A stretch of 64,000 bases of DNA, taken from contig CP133159.1 in NCBI GenBank assembly GCA_030913385.1, forward strand, positions 4,381,001 through 4,445,000, written 5' to 3'. This DNA comes from Cytophagaceae bacterium ABcell3 (GTDB lineage: Bacteria; Bacteroidota; Bacteroidia; Cytophagales; Cytophagaceae). Of this stretch, positions 37,226 through 46,224 are shown in pieces. The position numbers and the translations under genes were made by a program. The stretch's first letter is position 1, and each line of letters begins with the position of its first letter. The notes beneath the pieces are model-generated. The model was not told where the DNA came from, made no database searches, and saw only the letters and a list, made by a program, of their open reading frames with translations.

Positions 37226-38182
37226 ATGAACAGAGATATAAATAGCGAACTTATAGATAATTTTCTCACCGGACAGATATCTGCCAGAGAGAAAGCCGCT
37301 TTTGAGGAGGCTATGAAGAAAGATCCGCTTCTGAAAAACGAAGTGGAAGTGCAGCGCGATATTGTTGGTTCAATAAAAAATGCCAGAAAAGCCCAATTAA
37401 AAGACCGCTTAAATCAAATAGAGGTACCTTCGGTTTCTTCAAGCAGTTCATTGAACGGTGTCAAAATAGCTGCCTCCATAATTTTGACAGCAGTTACAGG
37501 AGCAACGATCTTCCTGTTTACCACCAACAATGACCGCCAAGAAACGGCTGTAGAAGCTGTTCCGCCTTCAGAACTGATAGAGCCTGAAATTACTTATTCT
37601 GAACAACAGGAACAGTTTAAAGAAAAGGCTGAGCCTATAGAAGAGGAAGTTGAAATTGCGATGGCCGCTCCAGAGGAGACTGAGGAAATAGCAACACCTA
37701 AACCTCTAGAGCCTAAAAAGACTGAAACGCCAGCCAAGGAAAAAGCACCGGAAGTGTCTGCAGAAAAGTCGACAGCACTTGAAAATCTGAACTTTGAACC
37801 TGAAATGGGCAATATCACAGAACCTTCATATTCACCTGACAATAGTTTGGAACTTCCGTCAGCCAACCCTTCGCAAGGTACTGACTTGAAAGTGGAAGGA
37901 ACTGATGTAAAGGTGTCTGACAGCGAAAAATTCAAGTTCCACTATAAGTATTATAACAATAAGCTGTTCTTATATGGCTCCTTCAAGGAGTATTATCTAA
38001 GAGAATTTAAACCATACAGCAAAAAACACATGTACCTGTTTTTCGACGAGGACATTTATGAAATTAAAGAAACTCAGGATATCATTCCGCTAGAAAAAAT
38101 AAAAGATAAGGAGCTTATCCAGCAGCTGAAGCAGTTGAAAGAGAAAGACCAACTGGAACAGCTAAAAGAGAATGAAAGATAA
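37226..38182 (+). CDS. probable anti-sigma factor, single-pass membrane protein
   Basis: 318 residues. An N-terminal ~75-residue acidic/basic helical part (DNFLTGQISAREKAAFEEAM), typical of anti-sigma cytoplasmic regions, a membrane helix at ~78-100, then a Pro/Glu-rich linker (~105-230) and a C-terminal ~80-residue domain outside. The one-base gap after the ECF sigma gene supports the pairing. No zinc-finger motif is visible. Confidence 0.75.
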   Translation: MNRDINSELIDNFLTGQISAREKAAFEEAMKKDPLLKNEVEVQRDIVGSIKNARKAQLKDRLNQIEVPSVSSSSSLNGVKIAASIILTAVTGATIFLFTTNNDRQETAVEAVPPSELIEPEITYSEQQEQFKEKAEPIEEEVEIAMAAPEETEEIATPKPLEPKKTETPAKEKAPEVSAEKSTALENLNFEPEMGNITEPSYSPDNSLELPSANPSQGTDLKVEGTDVKVSDSEKFKFHYKYYNNKLFLYGSFKEYYLREFKPYSKKHMYLFFDEDIYEIKETQDIIPLEKIKDKELIQQLKQLKEKDQLEQLKENER

Positions 38183-38251
38183 ATAAAGAGATTATCCGGT
38201 CGTTATTACTTCGTTGTATAATTTATTATTAAATTTGATCGCATAGAAGTA

Positions 38252-39157
38252 ATGACGGCTGGAAACCCAAACATAAAGAAAAGAAAAAAGAAGAAGCTCG
38301 GTAGTTACCCCTACCCTACAGTTATCTTCAGCATTTCCATGGCACTCTTTGTCATGGGACTTTTTTCATTGCTGCTCATTCATGCCGACAAACTTTCCAC
38401 CATAGTCAAAGAGAAGTTTGAAATACATGTCTACCTCCAAAACAATTTGGCTGAAACACGGCTAATTACGCTTCAAAAACTATTATCTGAGCAGCCTTAC
38501 ATCCAGAAAAAAGAAAACACGCCGCTCATCCATTACATTTCCCAAGAAGAGGCCGCAGAAAAGTTCATTGCGGAAACAGGTGAGGATTTCTCAAAAATCT
38601 TGGGCAACAATCCACTCCACCCTTCTTTTTCAATAAGAATACACCCCGACTATACTGAGGCAGAAAGCCTTAAATCCATTGAATCTGAGATACTAGAAAT
38701 GGATGGAGTTTTTGAGGTGGAGTACAAAGAGAATTTGATCACGCAGATAAACAAGAATGTAAGGAACATCAGTGCTATACTTTTGTGTTTTTCTTTTATC
38801 CTGGTGCTTTCATCAGTTTTATTGATCAATAACACCATTAAACTGGCCTTGTACTCACAGCGCTTCTTGATCAGAAGTATGCAGCTGGTAGGAGCAAGAA
38901 TGGGCTTTATAAGATGGCCATTCTTAAAACATGCACTTTTACATGGTCTGATCAGCGGCATGGTAGCCGTTTTAATGTTGTCGACTTTGCTGTACATTGC
39001 GTACAAAGAAATACCTGATATGCAGATTCTCCGGGACAATTATTTGATATTAGCTGTCTACGGCAAGTTACTGGTCATCGGAATGCTTATCGGATTCTTC
39101 AGTACGCTGCGGTCAATAAATAAGTATTTAAATATGTCTTTAGACGAATTATATTAA
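38252..39157 (+). CDS. ftsX: cell division protein FtsX
   Basis: 301 residues. Four membrane helices (~30-50, 175-195, 225-250, 265-285) and an extracytoplasmic loop at ~55-170. With FtsE it forms an ABC-type complex that controls peptidoglycan hydrolases at the septum. ftsE is not in the window. It is one base ahead of the DUF3098 gene. Confidence 0.92.
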   Translation: MTAGNPNIKKRKKKKLGSYPYPTVIFSISMALFVMGLFSLLLIHADKLSTIVKEKFEIHVYLQNNLAETRLITLQKLLSEQPYIQKKENTPLIHYISQEEAAEKFIAETGEDFSKILGNNPLHPSFSIRIHPDYTEAESLKSIESEILEMDGVFEVEYKENLITQINKNVRNISAILLCFSFILVLSSVLLINNTIKLALYSQRFLIRSMQLVGARMGFIRWPFLKHALLHGLISGMVAVLMLSTLLYIAYKEIPDMQILRDNYLILAVYGKLLVIGMLIGFFSTLRSINKYLNMSLDELY

Positions 39158-39158
39158 A

Positions 39159-39383
39159 ATGAATAATATGGACGATAAAAAAAACCTGGCGTTTAAAAAG
39201 ATCAACTACGTTATCATGCTAGTAGGGATAGGTTTCCTTGCTTTAGGTTTTATAGTTATGGCATCTGACGGCGAAGAGTTTGGTTTTGGCGCAGCAGGCT
39301 TGACCATAGGCCCAATTATTGTACTTTTTGGCTTTATAGTGGAGCTATTTGCAATAATGTACCAACCTAAGAATAAACAATAG
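39159..39383 (+). CDS. DUF3098 small membrane protein
   Basis: 74 residues, two membrane helices (~17-34 and ~47-66) separated by SDGEEFGFG. Conserved beside ftsX in Bacteroidota; function unknown. In many relatives uppP follows, but here truB follows after 95 bases. Confidence 0.85.
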   Translation: MNNMDDKKNLAFKKINYVIMLVGIGFLALGFIVMASDGEEFGFGAAGLTIGPIIVLFGFIVELFAIMYQPKNKQ

Positions 39384-39478
39384 GACTTGACTCGCACACA
39401 TTTGTCCTTTTTTATGATAAGAAAAACACTCCTCCAAAGGAGTTAATCTACGGTGGACAAAAGCGTGTTGTATAGAAA

Positions 39479-40162
39479 ATGAATATAAATACAGATTTTG
39501 AAAGCGGGCAGGTTTTATTGATAGACAAACCTTATAAGTGGACATCTTTCGATGTAGTAAAAAAACTCCGCAACCAATTAAAAGTAAAAAAAATAGGACA
39601 TGCAGGCACTTTAGACCCTTTGGCAACGGGCTTATTGGTGCTTTGCACAGGAAAATTCACAAAAAGAATTGAAAGTTTTCAAGCACAGGAAAAAGAGTAT
39701 GTTTGCAGGATGCTCTTAGGGAAATCCACGCCTTCATTTGACCTTGAAACACCATTTGACTGTGAATATGACATTTCTGCAATAACCGAAAGTATGATCA
39801 AGGCAAACCTTGTAAACTTTCTAGGTACTCAATGGCAAATACCACCTGTATTTTCAGCAGTTAAGGTTAACGGTGTCAGGTCGTATGAAAAAGCACGTCG
39901 TGGAGAAGATGTCGCTGTCAGACCTCGTTCTATATTTATCCGAGAGCTGGAAATTACAGATATTAGCCTGCCCGAAATTACTTTTAGGCTTGTATGTTCA
40001 AAAGGAACATATGTAAGGAGCTTGGTTAGGGATTTTGCCAAAGCGTTAGGTACTGGAGGATGTATGTTGGACTTAAGAAGAACACGAATCGGTGGGTTTA
40101 ATGTAGCCAGTGCCTATAAACCAGAAGACTTCATAAAGATTGTCAAAAATGAAATTATATAA
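39479..40162 (+). CDS. truB: tRNA pseudouridine synthase B
   Basis: 227 residues. Makes pseudouridine 55 in tRNA. Catalytic Asp lies in HAGTLDPLATGLL; the family start DKPYKWTSFDVV is present. Shorter than E. coli TruB (~314) because the C-terminal PUA extension is missing, as is usual in Bacteroidota. It overlaps ribF by 14 bases. Confidence 0.95.
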   Translation: MNINTDFESGQVLLIDKPYKWTSFDVVKKLRNQLKVKKIGHAGTLDPLATGLLVLCTGKFTKRIESFQAQEKEYVCRMLLGKSTPSFDLETPFDCEYDISAITESMIKANLVNFLGTQWQIPPVFSAVKVNGVRSYEKARRGEDVAVRPRSIFIRELEITDISLPEITFRLVCSKGTYVRSLVRDFAKALGTGGCMLDLRRTRIGGFNVASAYKPEDFIKIVKNEII

Positions 40163-41090
40163 AGGCACAGATGAATTTCAAAAACTGCCTTTTGCAGTAG
40201 TTACCGGAGGAACTTTTGATGGTGTCCACAAAGGCCATCAAAAAATCTTGCGCCGGCTAAATACTATTGCCCAACAAGAACATGGAGAAAGTGTGGTCAT
40301 AACTTACTGGCCGGTACCGAGAATGGTATTGAAGCCAGATGATGATATACAAATCTTAACTACTCCTGAAGAAAAGATACAGCTTATAGAGGACGCAGGC
40401 ATTGACCACCTGATCATGATCCCTTTCAGCAAAGAGTTTGCCGCCATTTCATCTTATGACTTTGTCAGAGGAATACTTGCCGATAAAATTGGAACGAAAA
40501 AACTTGTAATAGGCTACGACCACCGGTTTGGCAAAAACAGGGAAGGAGGATTTGAGTATCTAAAGGCAAACGAATCCGCTTTTGGATTTGAGGTGGAAGA
40601 GATTCCGAGGGAAGATATCAATAACAACACCATTAGTTCTACTTTTATTAGGGAGTCTATCCTTAAAGGCGATGTAGCCAACGTAGTGCCTTACCTAGGA
40701 AGAAACTATTCGATTTCCGGGAAAGTGGTTCATGGAAATAAACTGGGTCGTACCATCGGCTATCCGACTGCCAATGTAGTAACCAACTACCCAGAAAAAC
40801 TGATACCTGGAAATGGTATTTATGCTGTAAAAGTTAAAGTAAAAAACAATGTTCATGATGGAATGATGAGCATTGGCATCAGACCTACTGTAGGTGGCAC
40901 TAAACGTACGGTAGAGGTCAACATTTTTGATTTTAATGAAGACATTTATGGAGAAGCCATAGAAGTCTACTTTTATGAATACTTACGACCTGAACTTAAG
41001 TTTGATTCTCTTGAAGAGCTAGTTAAAGCCATTGACCAAGACAAAGAAAATACCCTGAAATATTTTAATAAGTTCTCGCATACCAATTAA
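40149..41090 (+). CDS. ribF: bifunctional riboflavin kinase / FMN adenylyltransferase
   Basis: 313 residues from the ATG at 40149; a TTG three codons upstream is less likely. N-terminal nucleotidyltransferase (GTFDGVHKGHQKIL) and C-terminal flavokinase (GRTIGYPTANV, GMMSIGIRPTVGG). Makes FMN and FAD. Translationally coupled to truB. Confidence 0.96.
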   Translation: MKLYKGTDEFQKLPFAVVTGGTFDGVHKGHQKILRRLNTIAQQEHGESVVITYWPVPRMVLKPDDDIQILTTPEEKIQLIEDAGIDHLIMIPFSKEFAAISSYDFVRGILADKIGTKKLVIGYDHRFGKNREGGFEYLKANESAFGFEVEEIPREDINNNTISSTFIRESILKGDVANVVPYLGRNYSISGKVVHGNKLGRTIGYPTANVVTNYPEKLIPGNGIYAVKVKVKNNVHDGMMSIGIRPTVGGTKRTVEVNIFDFNEDIYGEAIEVYFYEYLRPELKFDSLEELVKAIDQDKENTLKYFNKFSHTN

Positions 41091-41125
41091 TTTTTTTCCG
41101 TTTATTTGGCAGAAAATTCACCAAA

Positions 41126-41920
41126 ATGAAAAGGTTTTATTTGCTGCTCCTGCTGCTTTCTTCAACGGTCATGGTTACCTGCAAGAAGAAGCCCAACATC
41201 TTTACCATTGAAGATGATATAAATTTTGGCAAACAAGTAAGGGACTTTATAGAAAACCCAGATTCTTCTGGAATGATTGTTTTAAAACCAGAAGACTACC
41301 CGTTTGCCTACGACTACCTCTTTAGCATTAGAGACTATATATTGAACTCAGGGAAAGTGCGGTATAAAGATCGTTTTGAATGGCATATGCGCATCATCCA
41401 TGACGACAACACGCTAAATGCTTTTGCCGCACCCGGAGGGTATATTTACATTTACACAGGCCTGATCAAATACTTAGAACATGAAGACCATTTTGCAGGT
41501 ATTCTCGGCCATGAAATCGCCCATTCTGACCGAAGACATTCCACCAACCGCTTAAGCGAAGTGTATGGGTGGAATTTACTGTTTGATGTTGTTTTTGGCA
41601 AAGACCCTTCTGCTGTAAGAAATATAACCCAGGGTTTGATGAACTTAGGCTTTAGCAGGGCCAATGAAAATGATGCCGATGCATATTCTGTAAAATACCT
41701 TTGTCAAGAACCTGCCAGGTATGAATCTGATGGGGCAGCGGGCTTTTTCCAGAAACTAATTGACGAAGGCCAAGGAGGTAAAGGGTGGGCTTTCCTAAGT
41801 ACCCACCCTTCAGGAGAAAACCGGGTCAAAAACATTACAGAAAAAGCCGTTTCCCTTTCTTGTGATACGGATCTGAAAAGCCCTCAAAGTTGGAGAGACT
41901 TCAGAAACAGTCTTCCTTAG
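41126..41920 (+). CDS. M48-family metalloprotease lipoprotein
   Basis: 264 residues. Lipoprotein signal with lipobox MVTC (Cys20). Zinc motif HEIAHSDRRHSTN near residue 129 and the third ligand in ENDADAYSVKYL near 183. Resembles BepA/Oma1-type periplasmic quality-control proteases, but without their TPR tail. It lies 35 bases after ribF and its stop is one base before repeat B. Confidence 0.9.
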   Translation: MKRFYLLLLLLSSTVMVTCKKKPNIFTIEDDINFGKQVRDFIENPDSSGMIVLKPEDYPFAYDYLFSIRDYILNSGKVRYKDRFEWHMRIIHDDNTLNAFAAPGGYIYIYTGLIKYLEHEDHFAGILGHEIAHSDRRHSTNRLSEVYGWNLLFDVVFGKDPSAVRNITQGLMNLGFSRANENDADAYSVKYLCQEPARYESDGAAGFFQKLIDEGQGGKGWAFLSTHPSGENRVKNITEKAVSLSCDTDLKSPQSWRDFRNSLP

Positions 41921-41921
41921 T

Positions 41922-42038
41922 TTAGGGCGCTGAAAAACGTCCAAAATATTGATCTGTTTATAATTGTATAAAAATTAGGAGATGTAGGTGCAAGGTTTTT
42001 CGGCCACACACACTTGTGGCTTTTTCAGCAGTCCCTAG
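41922..42038. repeat. repeat B, short copy between two stop codons
   Basis: 117 bases, inverted relative to 26296-26567. It has TTAGGGCGCTGAAAAACG at the left and CTTTTTCAGC...TCCCTA at the right. It keeps the CTCCTAATTT and ACCTTGCACC segments of the long copy but lacks about 140 interior bases. It fills the space between the M48 and EEP genes exactly, and its terminal CTA is the TAG stop of the EEP gene. Confidence 0.8.
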
Positions 42039-43126
42039 TTTAAGCTAAAATTGATATAAACAGGGAAATGGTCGCTAAAACCACCTTGATACTTATTGCC
42101 AGCATAGGTTCTAAAAGGTCCTTTTGAAGGGTCTTTTTTATGGTATAGCCATTCAGGATTATAAATATCGGCATGTCCATTTCCAGGTTGAAAGTTCAAA
42201 CCACTTTTCTCTACATCTAACATGGAGGTCGATAAAATAATCTGGTCAAGCATAAACCAATTTCTTCTGTAGGTGCTAGTCCCTCTCCCCTCTTTGGCCA
42301 AGGCATAATAAGGATTAAACAATCTGCCTTCTTGATCTTTAGAAGCCCCTAGCACATGTAAAATACTGGTATCTGCCGGCTCATCATTAAAATCGCCCAT
42401 GATTAGATAATCAGCATTTGGAAATTGCTGGTAAAGGGAATCTTTAAGGCTTTTGACAATTTCAGCAACAGTGACCCTTTTTACTTCAGTCGCTTCTTTC
42501 CCCCCAATCCTAGATGGCCAGTGGTTTACAAATACAAATATGCTATCCATGCCCACTACTCCCCCTACCACCAAAATATCTCTTGTGCGCATGCGTGTTT
42601 TCACAAAATCCTTAACAGCATAGGCATTTGAGTAAAAGGGCTTAAAGGCATCCTTTTTATAAATCAGCCCCACATCTATACCTCTTACATCCGGCGAGTC
42701 ATAATGAACAATATCATAGTTGTACTCGCTGAGCAACTCTGTTCCAATGAGATCTTCCATCACTTGGAGGTTTTCCACCTCACATATCCCCATTATTTCA
42801 GGCCCATCGTCATCTCCTAATTGGTAAATTACTTTGCTCAAGTCGTCCAGTTTCTTCTGATACTTCTCTTCAGTCCACTTTTTGCTGCCATCGGGAAGAA
42901 ATTGGTTATCGTTGGTGTGGGGATCGTCATAAATATCAAACAAATTCTCTAAGTTATAAAAGGCAACCGTATAAACATCTCTAGGTTGCAGAGGTTCATA
43001 AACCTCTTCATTTTGAACAATATTTGCCTCAATTATATCATTAGCACCACCCTCTTCATAAAAAATAATGGCCAAAATGGTGCCTAGGCTTATTAATAAA
43101 GCCAAAAACAGAAGAAAATTTCTCAT
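42035..43126 (-). CDS. endonuclease/exonuclease/phosphatase family protein
   Basis: 363 residues with an N-terminal membrane anchor (~1-24) and a DNase I-like (EEP) fold: AFYNLENLFD, GICEVENLQV (Mg ligand Glu), YLIMGDFNDEP and the final GFSDHFPVY with Asp-His. All catalytic residues are present. Predicted to sit outside the inner membrane. Substrate may be nucleic acid or a phosphodiester. Confidence 0.88.
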   Translation of the reverse strand: MRNFLLFLALLISLGTILAIIFYEEGGANDIIEANIVQNEEVYEPLQPRDVYTVAFYNLENLFDIYDDPHTNDNQFLPDGSKKWTEEKYQKKLDDLSKVIYQLGDDDGPEIMGICEVENLQVMEDLIGTELLSEYNYDIVHYDSPDVRGIDVGLIYKKDAFKPFYSNAYAVKDFVKTRMRTRDILVVGGVVGMDSIFVFVNHWPSRIGGKEATEVKRVTVAEIVKSLKDSLYQQFPNADYLIMGDFNDEPADTSILHVLGASKDQEGRLFNPYYALAKEGRGTSTYRRNWFMLDQIILSTSMLDVEKSGLNFQPGNGHADIYNPEWLYHKKDPSKGPFRTYAGNKYQGGFSDHFPVYINFSLN

Positions 43127-43197
43127 ATTTTCAATTAATACTTATCGAAAGTAAAATAATTTTTAATTTTATATTTTCAAATCAATTACTAAGCCAC

Positions 43198-43533
43198 ATG
43201 AAAAAATCAGAGATAAAATTTGAAATAGATCTAGACGAGAAAAATATACCCGAAAAGATTTATTGGGACGCGACCGATAGCCCTTCAGGTAAACTAACGG
43301 AAACCAAAGCACTTTCTGTATCTCTATGGGATCCTAAGCAAAAAAACACCATGCGCATAGATTTATGGGCAAAAGATATGACAGTAGATGAAATGAAGCA
43401 GTTCTGCATTGAGACTTTGGGCGGGATGGCAGATACCATCAAAAATTCTACTGGTGATGAAGTAATGTCAGATGAAATTAAAAGCCTCTGCACGAAACTT
43501 GTCAAACATGTACAAGAGGAAAGTAAAAAATAA
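43198..43533 (+). CDS. gldC: gliding motility protein GldC
   Basis: 111 residues, soluble. Start KKSEIKFEIDLDEKNIPEKI and W-rich WDATDSP, LWDPKQKNTMRIDLW are typical of GldC. The protein is linked to gliding in flavobacteria, though its exact role is uncertain. It stands alone, divergent from the EEP gene. Confidence 0.9.
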   Translation: MKKSEIKFEIDLDEKNIPEKIYWDATDSPSGKLTETKALSVSLWDPKQKNTMRIDLWAKDMTVDEMKQFCIETLGGMADTIKNSTGDEVMSDEIKSLCTKLVKHVQEESKK

Positions 43534-43606
43534 TAGGGCTATCCATAGATATCTTATGTTTTTATTAGCTTACATATGCTCGCTCAGTTACTTTTTGCCT
43601 CGCCGG

Positions 43607-43792
43607 CAGGGCCTTACTTTTTTTCTTAGACAAAAAAAGTAAGCAAAAAAGTCAAGGCCCTGAAATTTGCTAAACTTTATAACCATTACGCTATCCCGAT
43701 AGCTATCGGGATGAAACTCACCCTCCTTGCGTCGGGCTCAAACAGCAAATTTTTTGGCCGCTCCATGGTTATAAAGTTCTTAACGCAATTTC
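43607..43792. repeat. repeat C: nested inverted repeats
   Basis: First hairpin: CAGGGCCTT...AAGGCCCTG (43607-43662) enclosing CTTACTTTTTTT / AAAAAAAGTAAG. Second: AACTTTATAACCAT (43673-43686) paired with ATGGTTATAAAGTT (43765-43778), and at its left arm the perfect 20-base palindrome ATCCCGATAGCTATCGGGAT (43693-43712). No coding capacity. Similar AAAAAAAGTAAG-type and CCCGATAGCTATCGGG repeats are, to my recollection, common between genes in Cytophagia and Sphingobacteriia. Confidence 0.75.
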
Positions 43793-43921
43793 ATCAATGG
43801 CCGCCTAATTTTCTAACAACGGCGCCTACCTCCATTTTAAGCAGGACGTAAAAAGAATTTTATCATACAAAAAACTTATTACTTCCTAGAGACTTAAATG
43901 GACAATCATAAAAATAAAAGA

Positions 43922-43939
43922 GGGATGCTTTTGCATCCC
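43922..43939 (-). terminator. terminator of the 44117 gene
   Basis: GGGATGC / GCATCCC with a TTTT loop; followed on the minus strand by a T-rich tract. It lies ~180 bases beyond the stop. Confidence 0.6.
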
Positions 43940-44116
43940 CCTTATAGAACAAACATCAAATTAACCACTTATAAACTAAACCTAACTTAATCAACCTTAC
44001 CTAACCTTAATGTTTTTTATATCTTTATTAAAACAACAAGGTCATTTGTAAAATTGTTTATACTTCTTAGCATTCACCCATAAAATACTCGTAATTAAAG
44101 AGTAAGCCTATTGTTT

Positions 44117-44776
44117 TTAATAAACTTCAGTGCTATCTTTCATAGCTTTGGCATAATCTTCATTGTCAAACCCTTCTTCAGGCAAGGGGTAAGAAAACGA
44201 GTTTTTTCTGGTTCTTAACGATATTCCTTCCTCATCTTCGCGCTTCACCTCGTCTTTCTCTTCACCAGCATTTTTGTCGCTGTCTTTCCTTGCTTTCAGG
44301 TTTGGTTTTTTATTCTTTGTGCTATCTTTCACACAAGCATCGGCGTAATGCAAATTGTCAAGCGTATCGGCTGAAAACTCGTTACCTTCTAATTCAGATT
44401 TTTTATAAAAGTCAAGATTGGCCCACTCTGACCTATACCTGATCTTTTGATAAACCTGATACTGGTCTTTGGTTAGCACCTTTTTCATAGCTTCCTCTCT
44501 AGAATGCTGTATCTGGTCATACACTTCGGCAACTTCTGTTCCTGAAAGCCCTTGACAAGCATTCTTAAGCTCTTTTCCGTGCGTATAATTGATTGATATT
44601 ATTTCCTGAACTTGATTGTCTGAAAGATTAAGCTCCTGCTTTAAAAACATTGCCTGTTTTTCCGCTTTCTCCCGTGCCAATTTTGAAGAATCTATTTTGG
44701 CCTTATTATCTTGTGCATTTATGGTAAAACATGCAAAAAAAGCAAACACTAACGATGCTACTACTCTCATATCCAA
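44117..44776 (-). CDS. secreted protein with Spy/LTXXQ-like helical region
   Basis: 219 residues. Signal peptide ending TINAQ. Residues ~35-110 are helical and charged with LSDNQVQEI and LTKDQYQVYQKI, like the LTxxQ motifs of Spy/CpxP-type periplasmic proteins. The C-terminal ~100 residues are charged and low-complexity. Function unknown; probably periplasmic. Confidence 0.7.
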   Translation of the reverse strand: MDMRVVASLVFAFFACFTINAQDNKAKIDSSKLAREKAEKQAMFLKQELNLSDNQVQEIISINYTHGKELKNACQGLSGTEVAEVYDQIQHSREEAMKKVLTKDQYQVYQKIRYRSEWANLDFYKKSELEGNEFSADTLDNLHYADACVKDSTKNKKPNLKARKDSDKNAGEEKDEVKREDEEGISLRTRKNSFSYPLPEEGFDNEDYAKAMKDSTEVY

Positions 44777-44859
44777 CTTCTCCTTTCCTTCCCTAAACTT
44801 TCTTCTTTATTAAGAAAACTTGCTCAAAAGATTATTGTTACCCACACTGCATAAAAAAA

Positions 44860-44877
44860 GCCACACCTAAGTGTGGC
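44860..44877 (-). terminator. terminator of the 44883 gene
   Basis: GCCACAC / GTGTGGC with a four-base loop; TTTTTTT follows on the minus strand. Confidence 0.8.
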
Positions 44878-44882
44878 ATTCT

Positions 44883-45281
44883 TTAAATATCTTCCTCAAA
44901 TTGTTCATCCAGTGGATCTTCAAGCTCCATTTCGTATTCGAAATTTGGATCTGGCTCTACCTTAGGACACCTGACAGTAGCCGGACACTGCTCTGGATCT
45001 GGCTCTATTTCCATATCTTCAGGATCGTCATAAATTAACTTAGGATTGTCCTGAGAATATTTAGGAACGAGATTTTCAGGTTGCTCATTGTCTGGATAAC
45101 TTAAATAGTTTAAGTCAACCGGCCCCTGTACATAAGCATTAATTTCCTGATCTATGTCAAATGCACGGTTTCCCCCTGGATGCCTCAGATGCTCTATATC
45201 TTCAAGAAATTGTGCATCCGCTTTATTCATAAATAATAAAGCAAATATTGCAGCCGTAAAAAGTTTAAACATTCTACTCAT
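44883..45281 (-). CDS. small acidic secreted hypothetical protein
   Basis: 132 residues. Signal peptide cleaved near NKADAQ. The mature part is very acidic (ending LDEQFEEDI), with two cysteines (QCPATVRCPK) that could form one disulfide. No known domain. Confidence 0.65.
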   Translation of the reverse strand: MSRMFKLFTAAIFALLFMNKADAQFLEDIEHLRHPGGNRAFDIDQEINAYVQGPVDLNYLSYPDNEQPENLVPKYSQDNPKLIYDDPEDMEIEPDPEQCPATVRCPKVEPDPNFEYEMELEDPLDEQFEEDI

Positions 45282-45382
45282 ACCCTACCCCACTTTCTGT
45301 TATACACTTTTATAAAAAAACGGCTTACCTTGCCAAAAGGTTTATTGCAGACCAGATAGATTATCTTGGTATGCGTGCAATA

Positions 45383-46186
45383 TTATTCAGCAGAAAGCTC
45401 CTTAGCTCTCTTCTCAGCAGCTTTTACAGCCTCATTGATACCTTCGCCAACCTTGCGTTCGATTAATTTGTCAAGAGCGGCTTGTGTAGTTCCGCCTCTA
45501 GAAGCAACTGAAGCTATAAGGTCATCAATAGATGATTTGTTATTGTTCAATATTTGGAACGACCCCAACATCGTCTGTTTCACCAACATTGCGGCAATAG
45601 CTGGATCTAAGCCCATTTCTTTACCTGCCTCAATCATGTGTTTAGCAATGTAGAAGAAGTAAGCAGGGCCACTGCCACTGATACCAGTAACTGCGTCCAA
45701 CATAGCTTCATCTTTCATGAAAATAGACTTTCCGGTAGTTTCCAGTAAAGTATCTACCTCACTGATATTTTCATAAGAAGAATCTTTGTTGATGGCAAAT
45801 GCAGTAATACCAAAACCAAGCTGGGCAGGAGTATTTGGCATTGCACGTGCAATTTTATCATGTCCGAGATGCTTAGACATTGTCGCGATTGTTACACCGG
45901 CCATAACCGAAATAACCAACTGCTCTTTTTTAAGAATAGGCTTAAGCTCCTCGGCAACTTTTTTGAAATCTTGAGGCTTAGTGGCCAGGATTAAGATATT
46001 ATAATCACCTAGACCTGGTTCAATTTTATCTGTTATGGTTGCCAAACCGTCCTTCTCCAATTCAGCTCTTCTCTCACTGAACCTTTCAATAATTAAAAGG
46101 TTTTCTTTTTCTACAATGTTGCTTCTTACAAATGCCTTAGCATAAGTATAACCCATGTTTCCTCCACCCAATACGGCAATTTTCAT
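45383..46186 (-). CDS. proC: pyrroline-5-carboxylate reductase
   Basis: 267 residues. Last step of proline synthesis. NAD(P)-binding GGGNMGYTYA at the start, RAMPNTPAQLGFG near 113, and the C-terminal family stretch VASRGGTTQAAL. Last of the guaA - TPR/PBP - hemL - proC run, 38 bases after hemL. Confidence 0.95.
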   Translation of the reverse strand: MKIAVLGGGNMGYTYAKAFVRSNIVEKENLLIIERFSERRAELEKDGLATITDKIEPGLGDYNILILATKPQDFKKVAEELKPILKKEQLVISVMAGVTIATMSKHLGHDKIARAMPNTPAQLGFGITAFAINKDSSYENISEVDTLLETTGKSIFMKDEAMLDAVTGISGSGPAYFFYIAKHMIEAGKEMGLDPAIAAMLVKQTMLGSFQILNNNKSSIDDLIASVASRGGTTQAALDKLIERKVGEGINEAVKAAEKRAKELSAE

Positions 46187-46224
46187 AATAGTAATTAATT
46201 TTTAAACTTATAAAATATAAAAAT

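Larger units (their letters stand above)
43534..44116. other. 583-base gap with repeat C
   Basis: Holds repeat C (about 43607-43792), a terminator at 43922-43939 and otherwise AT-rich sequence. No gene is recognised. Confidence 0.6.
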
